Shown here piece after piece: positions 26,572 through 36,400 of a DNA stretch of 64,000 bases. The DNA is taken from NCBI GenBank assembly GCA_022843805.1, contig JALHMY010000031.1, positions 1-64,000 on the forward strand, read 5' to 3'. A program made the translations under genes and the position numbers. Numbering within the stretch: the first letter of the stretch is position 1; each line of letters starts with the position of its first letter. The notes below the pieces were generated by a model that was not told the origin of the DNA, made no database searches, and was given only the letters and a program-made list of their open reading frames with translations. This stretch comes from Fuerstiella sp. (lineage in GTDB: Bacteria > Planctomycetota > Planctomycetia > Planctomycetales > Planctomycetaceae).

Positions 26572-27020
26572 ACTCTCTAATCCGCCCGCCAGACTTTCCT
26601 GGTGTGCGATTTATTTAGTCATCCGAATCCTCTGAGCATGTCGTTTTGCTTTAACTATTCGACACGTCGATCGCAATCATAACAAATAATTATTTAGCAG
26701 CAATGCCATTAAGAAAAGATCAGCAGTTAATGGATGATGTAACGCGGCGCGCGGGCACTTCTTCTGCAGTGCGATCCGGAAAAGCATTTGATTTCATCGG
26801 GCCGGCCTGCCGCAAAACGAAGTTTTGTCCGGAGGTTCAGATACAGTGTCTCAGAAGGCGATACGCTTCGGCAGGCAACCTGTTTCGTTTTGTCGAGCCG
26901 CTGTTCTTCTGAGCGTTTTCCGTTAGCATGCTCATAGAAAAAATCGGGCGATCGTAATGCGAAGTGACATTCGAAGGCCGCAGGTCATGTGCAGGCGTTC
27001 GATCTGAGTGGAGAGTGCAC
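26572..27020. other. Intergenic region between divergent signalling genes
   Basis: No protein-like ORF was seen on either strand. AT-rich stretches (ATAACAAATAATTATTTAGC, 26679-26698) are candidate promoter DNA for one or both flanking transcription units. GTGGAGAG at 27008-27015 is the probable ribosome site of the + strand gene. If the hairpin at 26518-26571 ends a leader or small RNA, that RNA must start in here. Confidence 0.4.
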
Positions 27021-27410
27021 ATGATGACTCAGGGCGAAATGGAAGCGGCTGTTTGCGAAGGAATTTCAAAGTTTGAACAGGAGTATATGGGGCGTGGACC
27101 GAAGGAGGTACGCTGCTTTCTTGTTGGTGATATGCTGCTGGTCCGACTGCAGGGTGTGCTGACATCGGCTGAGCAGCATCTGGTAAAGACCCTGGCTCCT
27201 GAAAAGGGACGAGATCTCCTGAAGGACGTTCGAACTCAGTTGATTGAGATTGCCCGGCCAACTCTCGAAATCCTGATCGAAAAGATTACGGGCACCAAAA
27301 TCATCAGCCTGCATCATGATATCAGTACGCTTACTGGCGAGGAGGTTGTCATCTTCACGCTGGCGGAGACACCAGTATTTCGGACTCCTGCCGTCAGCAG
27401 AAGTCGTTGA
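27021..27410 (+). CDS. Stand-alone MpsC/DUF2294 protein
   Basis: 129 residues from ATG 27021 (GTGGAGAG just upstream). The whole length is a DUF2294-type domain: AVCEGISKFEQEYMGRGP, VGDMLLVRLQGVLTSAEQ, TLAPEKGRDLLKDVR and LHHDISTLTGEEVVIFTLAE. It matches the C-terminal domain of the response regulator at 23198-24058 almost motif for motif (for example PEKGRDL and HHDIS-TGEEV), so the two are paralogues. Soluble, no signal peptide. Divergent from the kinase/regulator pair, suggesting a shared function. The exact role is unknown. Confidence 0.85.
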   Translation: MMTQGEMEAAVCEGISKFEQEYMGRGPKEVRCFLVGDMLLVRLQGVLTSAEQHLVKTLAPEKGRDLLKDVRTQLIEIARPTLEILIEKITGTKIISLHHDISTLTGEEVVIFTLAETPVFRTPAVSRSR

Positions 27411-27469
27411 CCTGAACGACTTCGCTGCGAATACTGTCCGACAGACTCTTCGCACTACAGGATAGATTA

Positions 27470-28288
27470 ATGCTGATTCATGTTGGTTATGAGGTCGCGT
27501 TTCTGTTTGAGAAACCGACCCCTATGCTCGCTTTGGGGTTTATTCACCCTTGTATTTCTTCGGGAATTCGCAACGCGGAGCATCTGACTGTCGAACCACC
27601 GGCTGCGATCAGCGAATATATCGACGGTTACGGCAATCGCTGTGCGAGAATGGTGGTTCCGGCAGGAAATGTGGTCATTCGCAACGACTCGACTTTTGAA
27701 CATTCCGGATTACCGGATATTCAGGCGCCCGGGGTTCACCAGCACGCTGTGGAGGAACTGCCCAGCGAGACACTCGTGTTTCTGCTGGCCAGTCGCTACT
27801 GCGAAGTTGACAGTGATCTGAAAGACATCGCATGGAATCTATTTGGCAGCCTGCCGGCAGGATGGTCGCTGGTCCAGGCGGTTTGCGATTATGTGCATCA
27901 ACACATTCACTTTGACTACCAGCAGGCGAGAGCGAACCGGACAGCTCGGGATGTTTATCGTGAGCGGGTCGGTGTCTGTCGCGACTTTATGCATCTTGCA
28001 ATTACCTTTTGCCGCAGCCTCAATATTCCGGCACGATACTGTACCGGTTACCTGGGCGACATTGGAGTTCCTCCGGCAGCCAGTCCCATGGACTTTAGTG
28101 CCTGGTTTGAGGTTTATCTGGGAGGCCAGTGGTATGCATTCGATGCGAGGAATAATCAGCCTCGGATTGGTCGAATTCTGATGGCTCGCGGGCGTGACGC
28201 CGCCGACGTCGCCCTGACGACCACTTTTGGTCGGAATCAGCTGCAGTATTTCCGCGTATGGTCGTTTCCATCGGACTCGACGGGCTAA
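27470..28288 (+). CDS. Transglutaminase-like protein
   Basis: 272 residues. An N-terminal domain (1-125) precedes a transglutaminase-like (papain-fold) core: VYRERVGVCRDFMHL with the nucleophilic Cys at about 171, ARYCTGYLGDIG, then MDFSAWFEVYLGGQWYAFDA with the catalytic-site Asp. At the position where many relatives have HAW this protein has SAW. Proteins of this type act as proteases or amidases on peptides; the substrate is unknown. It follows the MpsC gene by 59 bp on the same strand. No signal peptide. Confidence 0.88.
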   Translation: MLIHVGYEVAFLFEKPTPMLALGFIHPCISSGIRNAEHLTVEPPAAISEYIDGYGNRCARMVVPAGNVVIRNDSTFEHSGLPDIQAPGVHQHAVEELPSETLVFLLASRYCEVDSDLKDIAWNLFGSLPAGWSLVQAVCDYVHQHIHFDYQQARANRTARDVYRERVGVCRDFMHLAITFCRSLNIPARYCTGYLGDIGVPPAASPMDFSAWFEVYLGGQWYAFDARNNQPRIGRILMARGRDAADVALTTTFGRNQLQYFRVWSFPSDSTG

Positions 28289-28604
28289 CCCGACAGTCGC
28301 ATCGATCGCAGCAAACCGAACAGTCAGTCGCTGCTTTCGCCGGGTCGATCGAAGCAAAGTAAAAGCAGCTTGCACTCCTTTGTCAATCGCAAAGACAGGA
28401 ACCACGAATGGACACGAAGGAACACGAATCATCGCAGGCGGAAAGAATGGTCAGGACAGGGATCTTCGATTCGTGTCAATTGGTGTTCATTCGTGGTTAA
28501 AAACTCCCGCGACGGCTGGATTTTCAGTGATTGATTCCTGTGTCGCTGAACCGGATAAGCATGCCGCTGCCCGGATGTACGGTCAGCGATTCGCCGTCCT
28601 GTCC
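28289..28604. other. Intergenic region between convergent genes, mostly repeat
   Basis: Apart from the inverted repeat at 28400-28498, nothing recognisable. No protein-like ORF. The hairpin could terminate both flanking genes. Confidence 0.45.
28400..28498. repeat. Imperfect inverted repeat (CCACGAATGxACACGAA type)
   Basis: The left arm AACCACGAATGGACACGAAG plus AACACGAATC (28400-28430) pairs imperfectly with GATTCGTGTCAATTGGTGTT plus CATTCGTGGTT (28468-28498). The arms consist of short ACACGAAT units and enclose about 37 bp. It is an interspersed-repeat type I associate with planctomycete intergenic DNA. No second copy was noticed here. Confidence 0.7.
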
Positions 28605-29909
28605 TTATGCCAGCAGTTCGCCGATTGAATCTTTGGCGGGATCGGCAATGGGAAACGGACGTCCGCCCACATCAAATTCGCCGAGCGAATTGACGCCGAC
28701 CGCCTGAAGGATGGTGTGGAAGACATGGCCGTGGTCGACAGAACGGTCGACAACCTCGGTGCCATTCTCATTGGTTTTCCCGATGACGGCTCCCGGCTGG
28801 ATTCCCGTTCCGCCCAAAACAACGCTCCATGCTGTGCCCCAGTGATCGCGCCCGTATGTTGCGTTGATTTTTGGAGTTCGACCGAACTCACTCATCACGC
28901 AGATCAGTGTTTCGGCCAGTAATCCTCTGTCAGCAAGATCAGAGATCAGCGTCGCGAAAGGCTGGTCGAATTCACCAAGCTGTTCAATATGAAAATCAAA
29001 GTTTTCATGGTGTGAATCGTAGTCAGCGTGATTCACCTGAACATAAGGCACGCCATATTCGAGCAGCCGTCGCGCCAGTAAACAATGCTTTCCGAACTGG
29101 CTTGTACCATACCGCTGCAAGTCCGATTCTGACTCACGGCTGACTTCAAACACATGACGCTGAGCCAGCAGTTCGCGGGCCTGAGTAAAAGAGAAATTGA
29201 AGGCCTCAGTGTCGGCTGTTCGTCGTCGGCGAGCGAACCGGCTGTTGGCACTTTCCCGAAAGGCATTACGCCGAACATCAGCCTCCGCAGTCAGCGGTGC
29301 CGGCAGGGCCTCCAGCTGAGGGGGCTTTGCGTCATAGATTGCCATGCTGGCAAAACGGGGACCGAGGTAAGCGGCTTTGTGGAATTCTGATTCCACGTTT
29401 CTCCCGCCGGGCGAACTGCGGATCAAAATATGGCTGGGCAAAGTAAACGTATCGGGCATCAGAGACTTTGCCGTGACTGCCCCGAGATGAGGATAGTCAG
29501 TTCCCGGAGTTTCTTTTCGCCCGGTAGTCATTTCCACGACACCGCGACCATGATCGCTGTTGTGAGTGTCCAGACTGCGAACAATCGACAGTCGATGCAT
29601 TTGCATGGCGGTATACGGCAGCAGCTCGCAAATATGAATACCGGGAACGGACGTCGGAATCGCTCTGAAAGGCCCTCCGGTGTCGGTACCTGGTTTGGGG
29701 TCCCATGTTTCCAGCTGACTCACGCCACCATGCAGAAAAACATTGAGCACTCGCTTATGACCAGTCTTCAGCTGATTCGCCACGGCCGTCGAACCGGTCA
29801 GCAGATCCCCCAGCCCAAGAGCCAGCCCGGCTGTGCCGAGCGTTCCTGTCAGCAGTTTTCGGCGACTAATGGTGTGCTCTTCCGTCCTGCACCTTTGGTA
29901 TCGCGTCAT
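28605..29909 (-). CDS. DUF1501 protein with Tat signal
   Basis: 434 residues. The N-terminal SRRKLLTGTLGTAGLALGLG is a Tat-like signal. The body fits DUF1501, a sulfatase-like fold: VLNVFLHGGVSQLETWDPKPG, GIHICELLP, RSLDTHNSDHGRG, YVQVNHADYDSHHENF and MSEFGRTPKIN with GRDHWG. It is normally coupled to a PSCyt1/DUF1549/DUF1553 gene, but here it stands alone downstream of polA. Presumed periplasmic; function unknown. Confidence 0.95.
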   Translation of the reverse strand: MTRYQRCRTEEHTISRRKLLTGTLGTAGLALGLGDLLTGSTAVANQLKTGHKRVLNVFLHGGVSQLETWDPKPGTDTGGPFRAIPTSVPGIHICELLPYTAMQMHRLSIVRSLDTHNSDHGRGVVEMTTGRKETPGTDYPHLGAVTAKSLMPDTFTLPSHILIRSSPGGRNVESEFHKAAYLGPRFASMAIYDAKPPQLEALPAPLTAEADVRRNAFRESANSRFARRRRTADTEAFNFSFTQARELLAQRHVFEVSRESESDLQRYGTSQFGKHCLLARRLLEYGVPYVQVNHADYDSHHENFDFHIEQLGEFDQPFATLISDLADRGLLAETLICVMSEFGRTPKINATYGRDHWGTAWSVVLGGTGIQPGAVIGKTNENGTEVVDRSVDHGHVFHTILQAVGVNSLGEFDVGGRPFPIADPAKDSIGELLA

Positions 29910-30065
29910 TGCGGCTGCCCCGTATTCTTATGGGTGTTGAACCGGTCTGTCCGTCGGTTTTCCCGGCGGTTTTCGTTCAGTATCGTTACACGTTAAACAA
30001 CCAGTCAGTCGAAAGCAACATCACTGCCATACGCTTCATTCCGTCTGCCACCGTTGCTGAACTGG

Positions 30066-32855
30066 TCATCGCACCACATCATCCTGCTCCAGCCAGTTCC
30101 TGCCGCTGGTAACATCCACGATCAGTGGGACATCCAGCTGCATGGCATTTTGCATGCCGGGGATAATGATATCAATCAACTGATCCCGGTCGTCCTGGTG
30201 AACTTCAAACACCAGTTCGTCATGAATCTGCAGCAGAAGGTTGCTGCGGAGAGACGACTTGCCGAGGATTTCGCTGACTTCAATCATTGCCTTTTTAATC
30301 AGATCAGCGGCTGAACCCTGAATGACCGTATTAATTGCAGTACGCTCCGATGTGTTGCGCTGGATGCCCGTTGTGGTTCGGATCCCGGAAATCGCCCTTC
30401 GGCGATTCATGATCGTCCGAGTGTGACCGGTTCGAACCGTGTCTTCGAGGACTTTCTGACAGAAGCGAGCGACTCCTGAATAACGCGAGAAATAGCTTTC
30501 GATAAAGTGGGCTGCTTCCGACTTGTCGATATTCAGTGCAGCGGCGAGCCCGAACGGACTTTGCCCGTAAATGACTCCAAAGTTCACCGCTTTTGCGACG
30601 CGACGCTGTTCCGACGTGACCTGTTCAACCGGCACCTGAAACACGTCCGCTGCGACCGCCGCATGAATGTCCAGCCCCTGTCGAAATGCTTCTGTCAGAG
30701 CCTGATCTCTGCTGAAATGGGCCAGCACTCTCAATTCAATCTGAGAATAGTCTGCGCAAACGAGTACCCAATCCGGTGCTCCGGCCAGAAATGCTTTCCT
30801 GATTTGCCGACCTTCTTCCGTGCGGACAGGAATGTTTTGCAGATTTGGATCGCTTGAACTCAAACGGCCAGTCGCCGCCACAGTCTGATGAAATGTGGCA
30901 TGAATGCGCCCGGTAGCTGGGTGCACGAGCATAGGCAGGGTGTCAAGGTAGGTGCCCCGCAGTTTGGTCAGCTGCCGACGTTCAATGATTTTCGCTGGCA
31001 ACGGATGGATCAGTGCCAGTTGTTCAAGAACTTCCTGATCAGTGCTTGATCCGGTCCGTGTTTTCTTCAGCACGGGTAACTTAAGCTGCTGAAACAGCAC
31101 ATTGGACAGCTGTTTCGGTGAATCGATATTGAATTCCATTCCTGCCGCCGCGAAGACTTCCGTGGTCAGCTGTTCGATTCGAATGGCTGCCTTCTGACTC
31201 TGTGCCACCAGTTCCGGAACATCGACAGCAATCCCGGTATGCTCCAGAGTCGCAAGAACATGAATCAGAGGGCGTTCGAGAGATTCGTAGAGGTTTTCCA
31301 GCTGATCGGAAGCGAGTGCTGACTTCAGGCCGGACGTCACATTGCGAAGAGTTGTCATTCGCTTAATTGCCAGTTCCGAACCTGCTGCTGCGGAGGAAAG
31401 GGCGCTCCTGTCAGCAGGATCTTCGTCGAACATTGTCTGCTGCCGCTGTCGTTTAGGTTCGGGGGCTGTTCCGGCGAGCAGGTTCTGTTCGGCATGACGA
31501 TCGGCAACTTCCGACAGTTCATGTGATCGGGCACCAGCATCGAGAAGGTAATCGGCGATTGAAATATCAAAGAGCCGGGCTTTAAGTGACAGCTTCGCGT
31601 TGTGAATCGCATGCAGCAGTGGTTTCGAATCGCCCGTGATCAGTTCTCCCGGCCAGTCCGATAACCATTCAAGAAACAGAATCGGCAAGTCCCCGGAATG
31701 GTCGGTTGTCGATCCACCTGGCAGATACCAGGTTGAACCGTCGTCTGAACTGATGAATGCCGATGTGAGTTTTCGGTCGCGAACTGCTTTTCCCGAGATA
31801 ACGGGATCCAGAAACAATCGTGACTGCCGATTCCAGATCTCTGTGGCGGCCGTGAAGGTGGCCAGCTCCTGCAGCGAGATCAGGGCGGCGTGCGAAGCGG
31901 CCAAGGCAGAAGTGCCAGGCGTTCCGAACCCGGAGGCTGACTGGCCGGGTGCAGCAGCGGAACCGGGATTCGTCTCCGCGAGGCTCGTCCCTCCATCGGC
32001 AGATTCCGGTCGCATCAGACTGGCGTAGCGGCGAAACCCCAGACGTGTGAAGAGGTCGAACAGAGCCACTTTGTCCGGATCACAGACACGAGCATCTTCC
32101 AGATCCAGTTCCAAAGGCAAATCGTTTCGAAGTCGTACCAGTTCGCGGCTCATTCTGGCCTGGTCTGCAAATTCCGCAAGATTCCGCTGAACCATCTTTC
32201 CTGGGGCCTGGGATGAGTTCTCCAGAATCGCATCCAGACTTCCAAATTTTTCAATAAGGGCGCGTGCCGTCTTTGGGCCGATTTTGGGCACGCCCGGAAC
32301 ATTGTCCACAGCGTCTCCCACCAGGGACTGATAGTCGACAACCTGATCAGGGCGCACACCCCAGTCTGCCATGAGGCCTGCTTCATCAAGGAATTCGTTC
32401 CGACGACAATTGAAAAGCCGGACCTTCGGGCCAAGCAACTGGCGAATATCCTTATCGCTTGAGACAATGACGACATCCATGCCGGCAGCAGTGGCACGCG
32501 CGGCTACCGTCGCAATTACATCATCCGCTTCCCACGCCTGATGCTCGATGGCCGGTATTCGAAAACCGCCGAGCAATTCTTTCAAAAGAGGTATCTGCGG
32601 AACCAGATCTTCCGGCATTTCTGACCGGTTGGCCTTGTAGGCATCAAAAAGTTCATTTCGCCAGCCGGGGCCAGGTGAATCGAAAGCGCACAAAAGGTGA
32701 GTCGGCTTACGATCAAGAATGGCAAGAATGTCCCGAGTAAAGCCGAAAACGGCATTTGTCGGCTGCCCCTGAGTTCCGGTCATGGCCGGAATTGCGTGAA
32801 ATACCTGAAACATGAGCGAAAATGTGTCAATAATGTAGATGCAGTCGTTACTCAT
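30066..32855 (-). CDS. polA: DNA polymerase I
   Basis: 929 residues from ATG 32855 (MSNDCIYIIDTF); an in-frame ATG at 32927 would add 24 residues unlike the family. A 5'-3' nuclease domain (about 1-290: WEADDVIAT, SSDKDIRQL, VGDAVDNVPGVPKIGPKTA) and a polymerase domain with motif A CADYSQIELRVLAH, motif B RRVAKAVNFGVIYG and motif C LLLQIHDELVFEV are clear. The middle exonuclease-like domain (about 320-500) lacks the DxE of ExoI and the Asp after NLKY seen in E. coli, so proofreading is probably lost, as in Taq-type enzymes. Role: Okazaki fragment processing and repair. Confidence 0.97.
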   Translation of the reverse strand: MSNDCIYIIDTFSLMFQVFHAIPAMTGTQGQPTNAVFGFTRDILAILDRKPTHLLCAFDSPGPGWRNELFDAYKANRSEMPEDLVPQIPLLKELLGGFRIPAIEHQAWEADDVIATVAARATAAGMDVVIVSSDKDIRQLLGPKVRLFNCRRNEFLDEAGLMADWGVRPDQVVDYQSLVGDAVDNVPGVPKIGPKTARALIEKFGSLDAILENSSQAPGKMVQRNLAEFADQARMSRELVRLRNDLPLELDLEDARVCDPDKVALFDLFTRLGFRRYASLMRPESADGGTSLAETNPGSAAAPGQSASGFGTPGTSALAASHAALISLQELATFTAATEIWNRQSRLFLDPVISGKAVRDRKLTSAFISSDDGSTWYLPGGSTTDHSGDLPILFLEWLSDWPGELITGDSKPLLHAIHNAKLSLKARLFDISIADYLLDAGARSHELSEVADRHAEQNLLAGTAPEPKRQRQQTMFDEDPADRSALSSAAAGSELAIKRMTTLRNVTSGLKSALASDQLENLYESLERPLIHVLATLEHTGIAVDVPELVAQSQKAAIRIEQLTTEVFAAAGMEFNIDSPKQLSNVLFQQLKLPVLKKTRTGSSTDQEVLEQLALIHPLPAKIIERRQLTKLRGTYLDTLPMLVHPATGRIHATFHQTVAATGRLSSSDPNLQNIPVRTEEGRQIRKAFLAGAPDWVLVCADYSQIELRVLAHFSRDQALTEAFRQGLDIHAAVAADVFQVPVEQVTSEQRRVAKAVNFGVIYGQSPFGLAAALNIDKSEAAHFIESYFSRYSGVARFCQKVLEDTVRTGHTRTIMNRRRAISGIRTTTGIQRNTSERTAINTVIQGSAADLIKKAMIEVSEILGKSSLRSNLLLQIHDELVFEVHQDDRDQLIDIIIPGMQNAMQLDVPLIVDVTSGRNWLEQDDVVR

Positions 32856-33048
32856 GAGGTTCAAATGTCGATGTTCTGAGATCTGTGGGCAGTGAGGATC
32901 GCGAAACAATTTCCCGACAGCGTCCACAAAATCTGCCTGGCCTGCAAATACTGCTGAACAGGAATTTGCAATTCCGCCGGGGTTTGGTACATTTTCACTA
33001 TCGAATTATTTCTCAATGTGCCGTTGTGCACCCAGAAGGAGGCTGTTT

Positions 33049-33255
33049 GTGGTTAAGTTGCGTTTGCGTGACAACGAAAGTGTGAATGAAGCGGTACGTC
33101 GATTCCGCAAGCTGGTTGAGCATGCGGGAGTCAAGAAAGAAATGCGCAAGCGCGAGTTCTACGAAAAGCCCAGTGATATGCGTCGTCGAGATCGTCGACG
33201 TGCCGAAATGCGTGCACGTCGTGCCAACCAGGAACCAACACTGGAACTGACATAG
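33049..33255 (+). CDS. rpsU: 30S ribosomal protein S21
   Basis: 68 residues starting at GTG 33049 after a strong AGAAGGAGG site (33034-33042). The sequence [20 protein letters not shown], then [14 protein letters not shown], and a basic C-terminus ([14 protein letters not shown]) matches bS21. It is divergent from polA with a 193-bp gap and is followed by its own terminator at 33306-33342. bS21 helps initiation by the small subunit. Confidence 0.95.
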   Translation: MVKLRLRDNESVNEAVRRFRKLVEHAGVKKEMRKREFYEKPSDMRRRDRRRAEMRARRANQEPTLELT

Positions 33256-33305
33256 GCCGCATTGATTCCGGTCAGAAGTACCAGGATGTGAGTTCAGCAA
33301 TTGCC

Positions 33306-33342
33306 AGAGCGAATCCCGACAGGGTAATTCGCTCTTTTTTTT
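33306..33342 (+). terminator. Terminator of rpsU
   Basis: AGAGCGAAT (33306-33314) pairs with ATTCGCTCT (33327-33335) around a 12-nt loop, followed by TTTTTTT. It lies about 50 nt after the rpsU stop. Confidence 0.85.
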
Positions 33343-33390
33343 GTATTCAGTCCGGCTGGCAGACCAGTCGCGGGCGAGCAGAACGTTCAC

Positions 33391-33425
33391 AAAAAAAGGG
33401 CCGTTGCGATTTCTCGCAACGGCCC
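33391..33425 (-). terminator. Terminator of the giant secreted protein gene
   Basis: On the minus strand GGGCCGTTGCG and CGCAACGGCCC (33398-33408 / 33415-33425, 6-nt loop) are followed by seven T (33391-33397). It lies 28 nt after the stop codon of the 3,203-residue ORF. Confidence 0.9.
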
Positions 33426-33452
33426 TGTAATTCCCTGGTCAACCCATTCAGG

Positions 33453-36400
33453 TTATTCTCGTTCTTTTCGTCGACGTACCGGTCGTCCTGTAGCCATTGC
33501 CAGCAAACCTGTCAGGAAGCTTGTTGCTCCGGCTTCGGCAACACTGGTTTTTGCCTGAGTGCTGGAAGAAGCCAGTTCAGGCATCGCGGCTGCAGCAGGC
33601 ACTGACGACTGGGATTCTGGTACTTCACTGAGTTCACCGTCGGCCCACATCTGCATCACCGTATCAATCTCGACTGCTGACGACTCGTCAGCGTTCCCCT
33701 GGATCTCAACGGTGTTTGCACCTGCGGGAGCTTCCAGCATTCGCTCAGGATTCATTTGAACGACAGTGCCAGCCGGATGAGCAGCAATGCTGATCACATC
33801 GTCTGCATACTCGTACTGAGCGTTAAATGTCGCGACAACCGGAATCAGCTGAACCTCTCCGTCAGAATCAAACGGCAGGAGAGGCTGACTATCGTCCGTT
33901 GACGTAACCCGGAAGTCCACAGGCTGACTCCAGGCACCTGCAACACCATTGGAACTAATTCCGCGTACCCACCATCGATAGGTTTGTCCGGGGGTGAGCG
34001 ACGTCGTTGTCGTGTAAGAAACAACGGAGTTGACCACCGTTCCTGGAATGTTGCTGACATTGATTACTGTCGGCTGCCCACTGGCTGTCAGCTGGGTAAC
34101 GATGAGCTGATAGGTCGTGGCATTTGCCGCCGGTGTCCATGTGAACGTCGGACGATTGTTACCCGTTGAAATTCGCGGGCTGACAGCCGTCGGAGCACCG
34201 CTGACTCCGGCGTTCATCGTGAAGTTCAGAGGAGCACTCCAGTTGGATCGATTGCCGGCTGCGTCGGTCCCTCGTACCCATGCTCTGAAGTTGCCGTTCT
34301 CCAGAGGCAGATCCGGCGTATACTGAGTTCCTGTAATTCCCGAAACGTTGATGACCTGAGTCGTCCCGGTAGTCAGGTTATCGACCCACAGCTGGTAAGA
34401 CACATACTGAGCAACTCCGGTCCACTGGAAGGTCGGTCTGTTCGTCCCGGTTACAATACCAACCGGTGCAGTCATGGCGGGTACCGGAACCGTAAAGTTC
34501 GTTGCGGCACTCCATCCTGACTTCGGACCTTCAACCGAATTCGATCGCACCCACCAGCGGTACTGCCCTGGATTCAGGATTCCCGGACTTGTCCAGGAAA
34601 TCGTTGAGGCACCATTTACATGTGGGATGTTCTGAACACGAATCACCTGGCTCTTGCCACCAGTCACATCATCAACCCACAGATCGTATGATGCAACTCC
34701 TTCGACAGCCTGCCAGCTAAATGTGGGAGTCGTATCCGTTGTGATACCAACTGGGGTGATGGTAATTGGTCCAACTCGGAAGTCCATCTGGAACGTTCGC
34801 ACGTCACTCCAGAGTCCGGATTCACCATCCAGAGCAAGTCCACGTACCCATACGCGATAGGTGCCGTTGGGCAATGCTGTTGCCGGAGTGAAGGAAGTTG
34901 TCGTCAGAGCAGTCTGATGGATAATCCGATTTGTTCCGCCTACCTGATCCACCCAAAGTTCGTAGCGAGGTGCACCCACGCTGCTCCAGGTGATTGTTGG
35001 GGTCGAATCAAGAGTCGCGGCTCCAGGAGTCAGCACAGTCGGTTTGACGATGCTAAACGTCTTGCCAACACTCCAGTCTCCCACATTTCCATCGGCATCG
35101 TACGCACGTACCCACCATGTAAACGTCCCCGGGCCAAGAGATGAAGATGGCTCGAAGGAAGCATTTGACACAAACTCATTGCGAACAACCTGACGGGAAA
35201 TGCTCGGCAGAGTCTGGTCGACCCAAATGTCATACCTTGACGTACCAGGAATGCTGTCCCATGTAAACCGGGGAGTTGTGTCGAACACGTTGCCGACAGG
35301 TGCCGTCTGATTAATTCTTCGAACTTCGAAGACGTATGGAACGCTGGGCGTCTGACCGCTTGAATTTTTCGCGATGACAGTCACGCGATACTGCCCGACC
35401 GGAAGATTGGTCGGCGGAGTGAAGCTGTTGGCTGTCAGGCCAGTGCGAGTGATGTAGTTATTGATGGCCGGTGCACCAGCAAAAGCCAGCTTATCGATAA
35501 CCAGATCGTAATTCTTGATTCCACTTTCCCAGCTGATGGTTGGCGTCAGGTCGGTGGTTACAGAGAACGGTCGGTTAACGACAGGGGCATTCGGTACTCC
35601 GACGATTACAGTCAGTGTATCGGTGTCCGTCACTCCGGTGTCATCGGTCACCTGCAGAACAACGGTCTTCGTCCCGTTCGTATTAAATGAACCTGTAACA
35701 CTGACCCCGGTGGATTCAAACGAACCATTGTTGTCCAGGTCCCATCTCCATGACACAATTCGGCGAACCGAAGGATTTGTATGGGTTGACCGGGAACCGT
35801 CAAAGGTAATTGTCTGCCCGATGCCTGCATAGTCCGGAGTGGCGACGCCAATGGCCACTGGCTGACTAACGAACATCTCGATCGCACCGATGTCAATCGT
35901 CACGGTGCCATCAAGGTCCGCTTCAATCAGACGCGGGTTACCGATCTGGTCAAACGATGCCAGCAGTGATGCTGCCGGGAACAGAGCATTGTTGCCGTTA
36001 TCCACGGCAATGCTTCCGGCCTGAAGCGGATGCTGCCATGTCCCGTTACCAGCCGACGAAGACAACGCGCCGATGCCGGTCGCCAGAGGAGTGTCGGTAC
36101 GACCAAACAGGTCGGAAGTCACCAGGCCTGCTGAAGCAGGAGTTGCAAAGCTGCTGTCCAGGATGCTTACCAGATTGAAACCATTTGAGACAACTGTTCC
36201 CAGAATGTCCTGGTTCTTTGACCCTAGTGCGACAGAAGAAGGATCTGTGGTGTTCTGAGCAACAATGGTATTTCCCAGCGATGCTGAACCGGTTGATTCC
36301 GTTCCAATGCCACCAGCACGTGAACCCGCCGAGTTGTTCGCGACAGTCACATTCGTCATGCGGGACACTGCGGTTCCTTCGTTGAAGATACCGCCGCCAC

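Noticed and set aside
29986-30069. 27-codon ORF overlapping the polA stop codon (ATGA), ending in STDWLFNV
   Set aside because: Translational coupling is possible, but the peptide is short, matches nothing I recognise and has no independent support.
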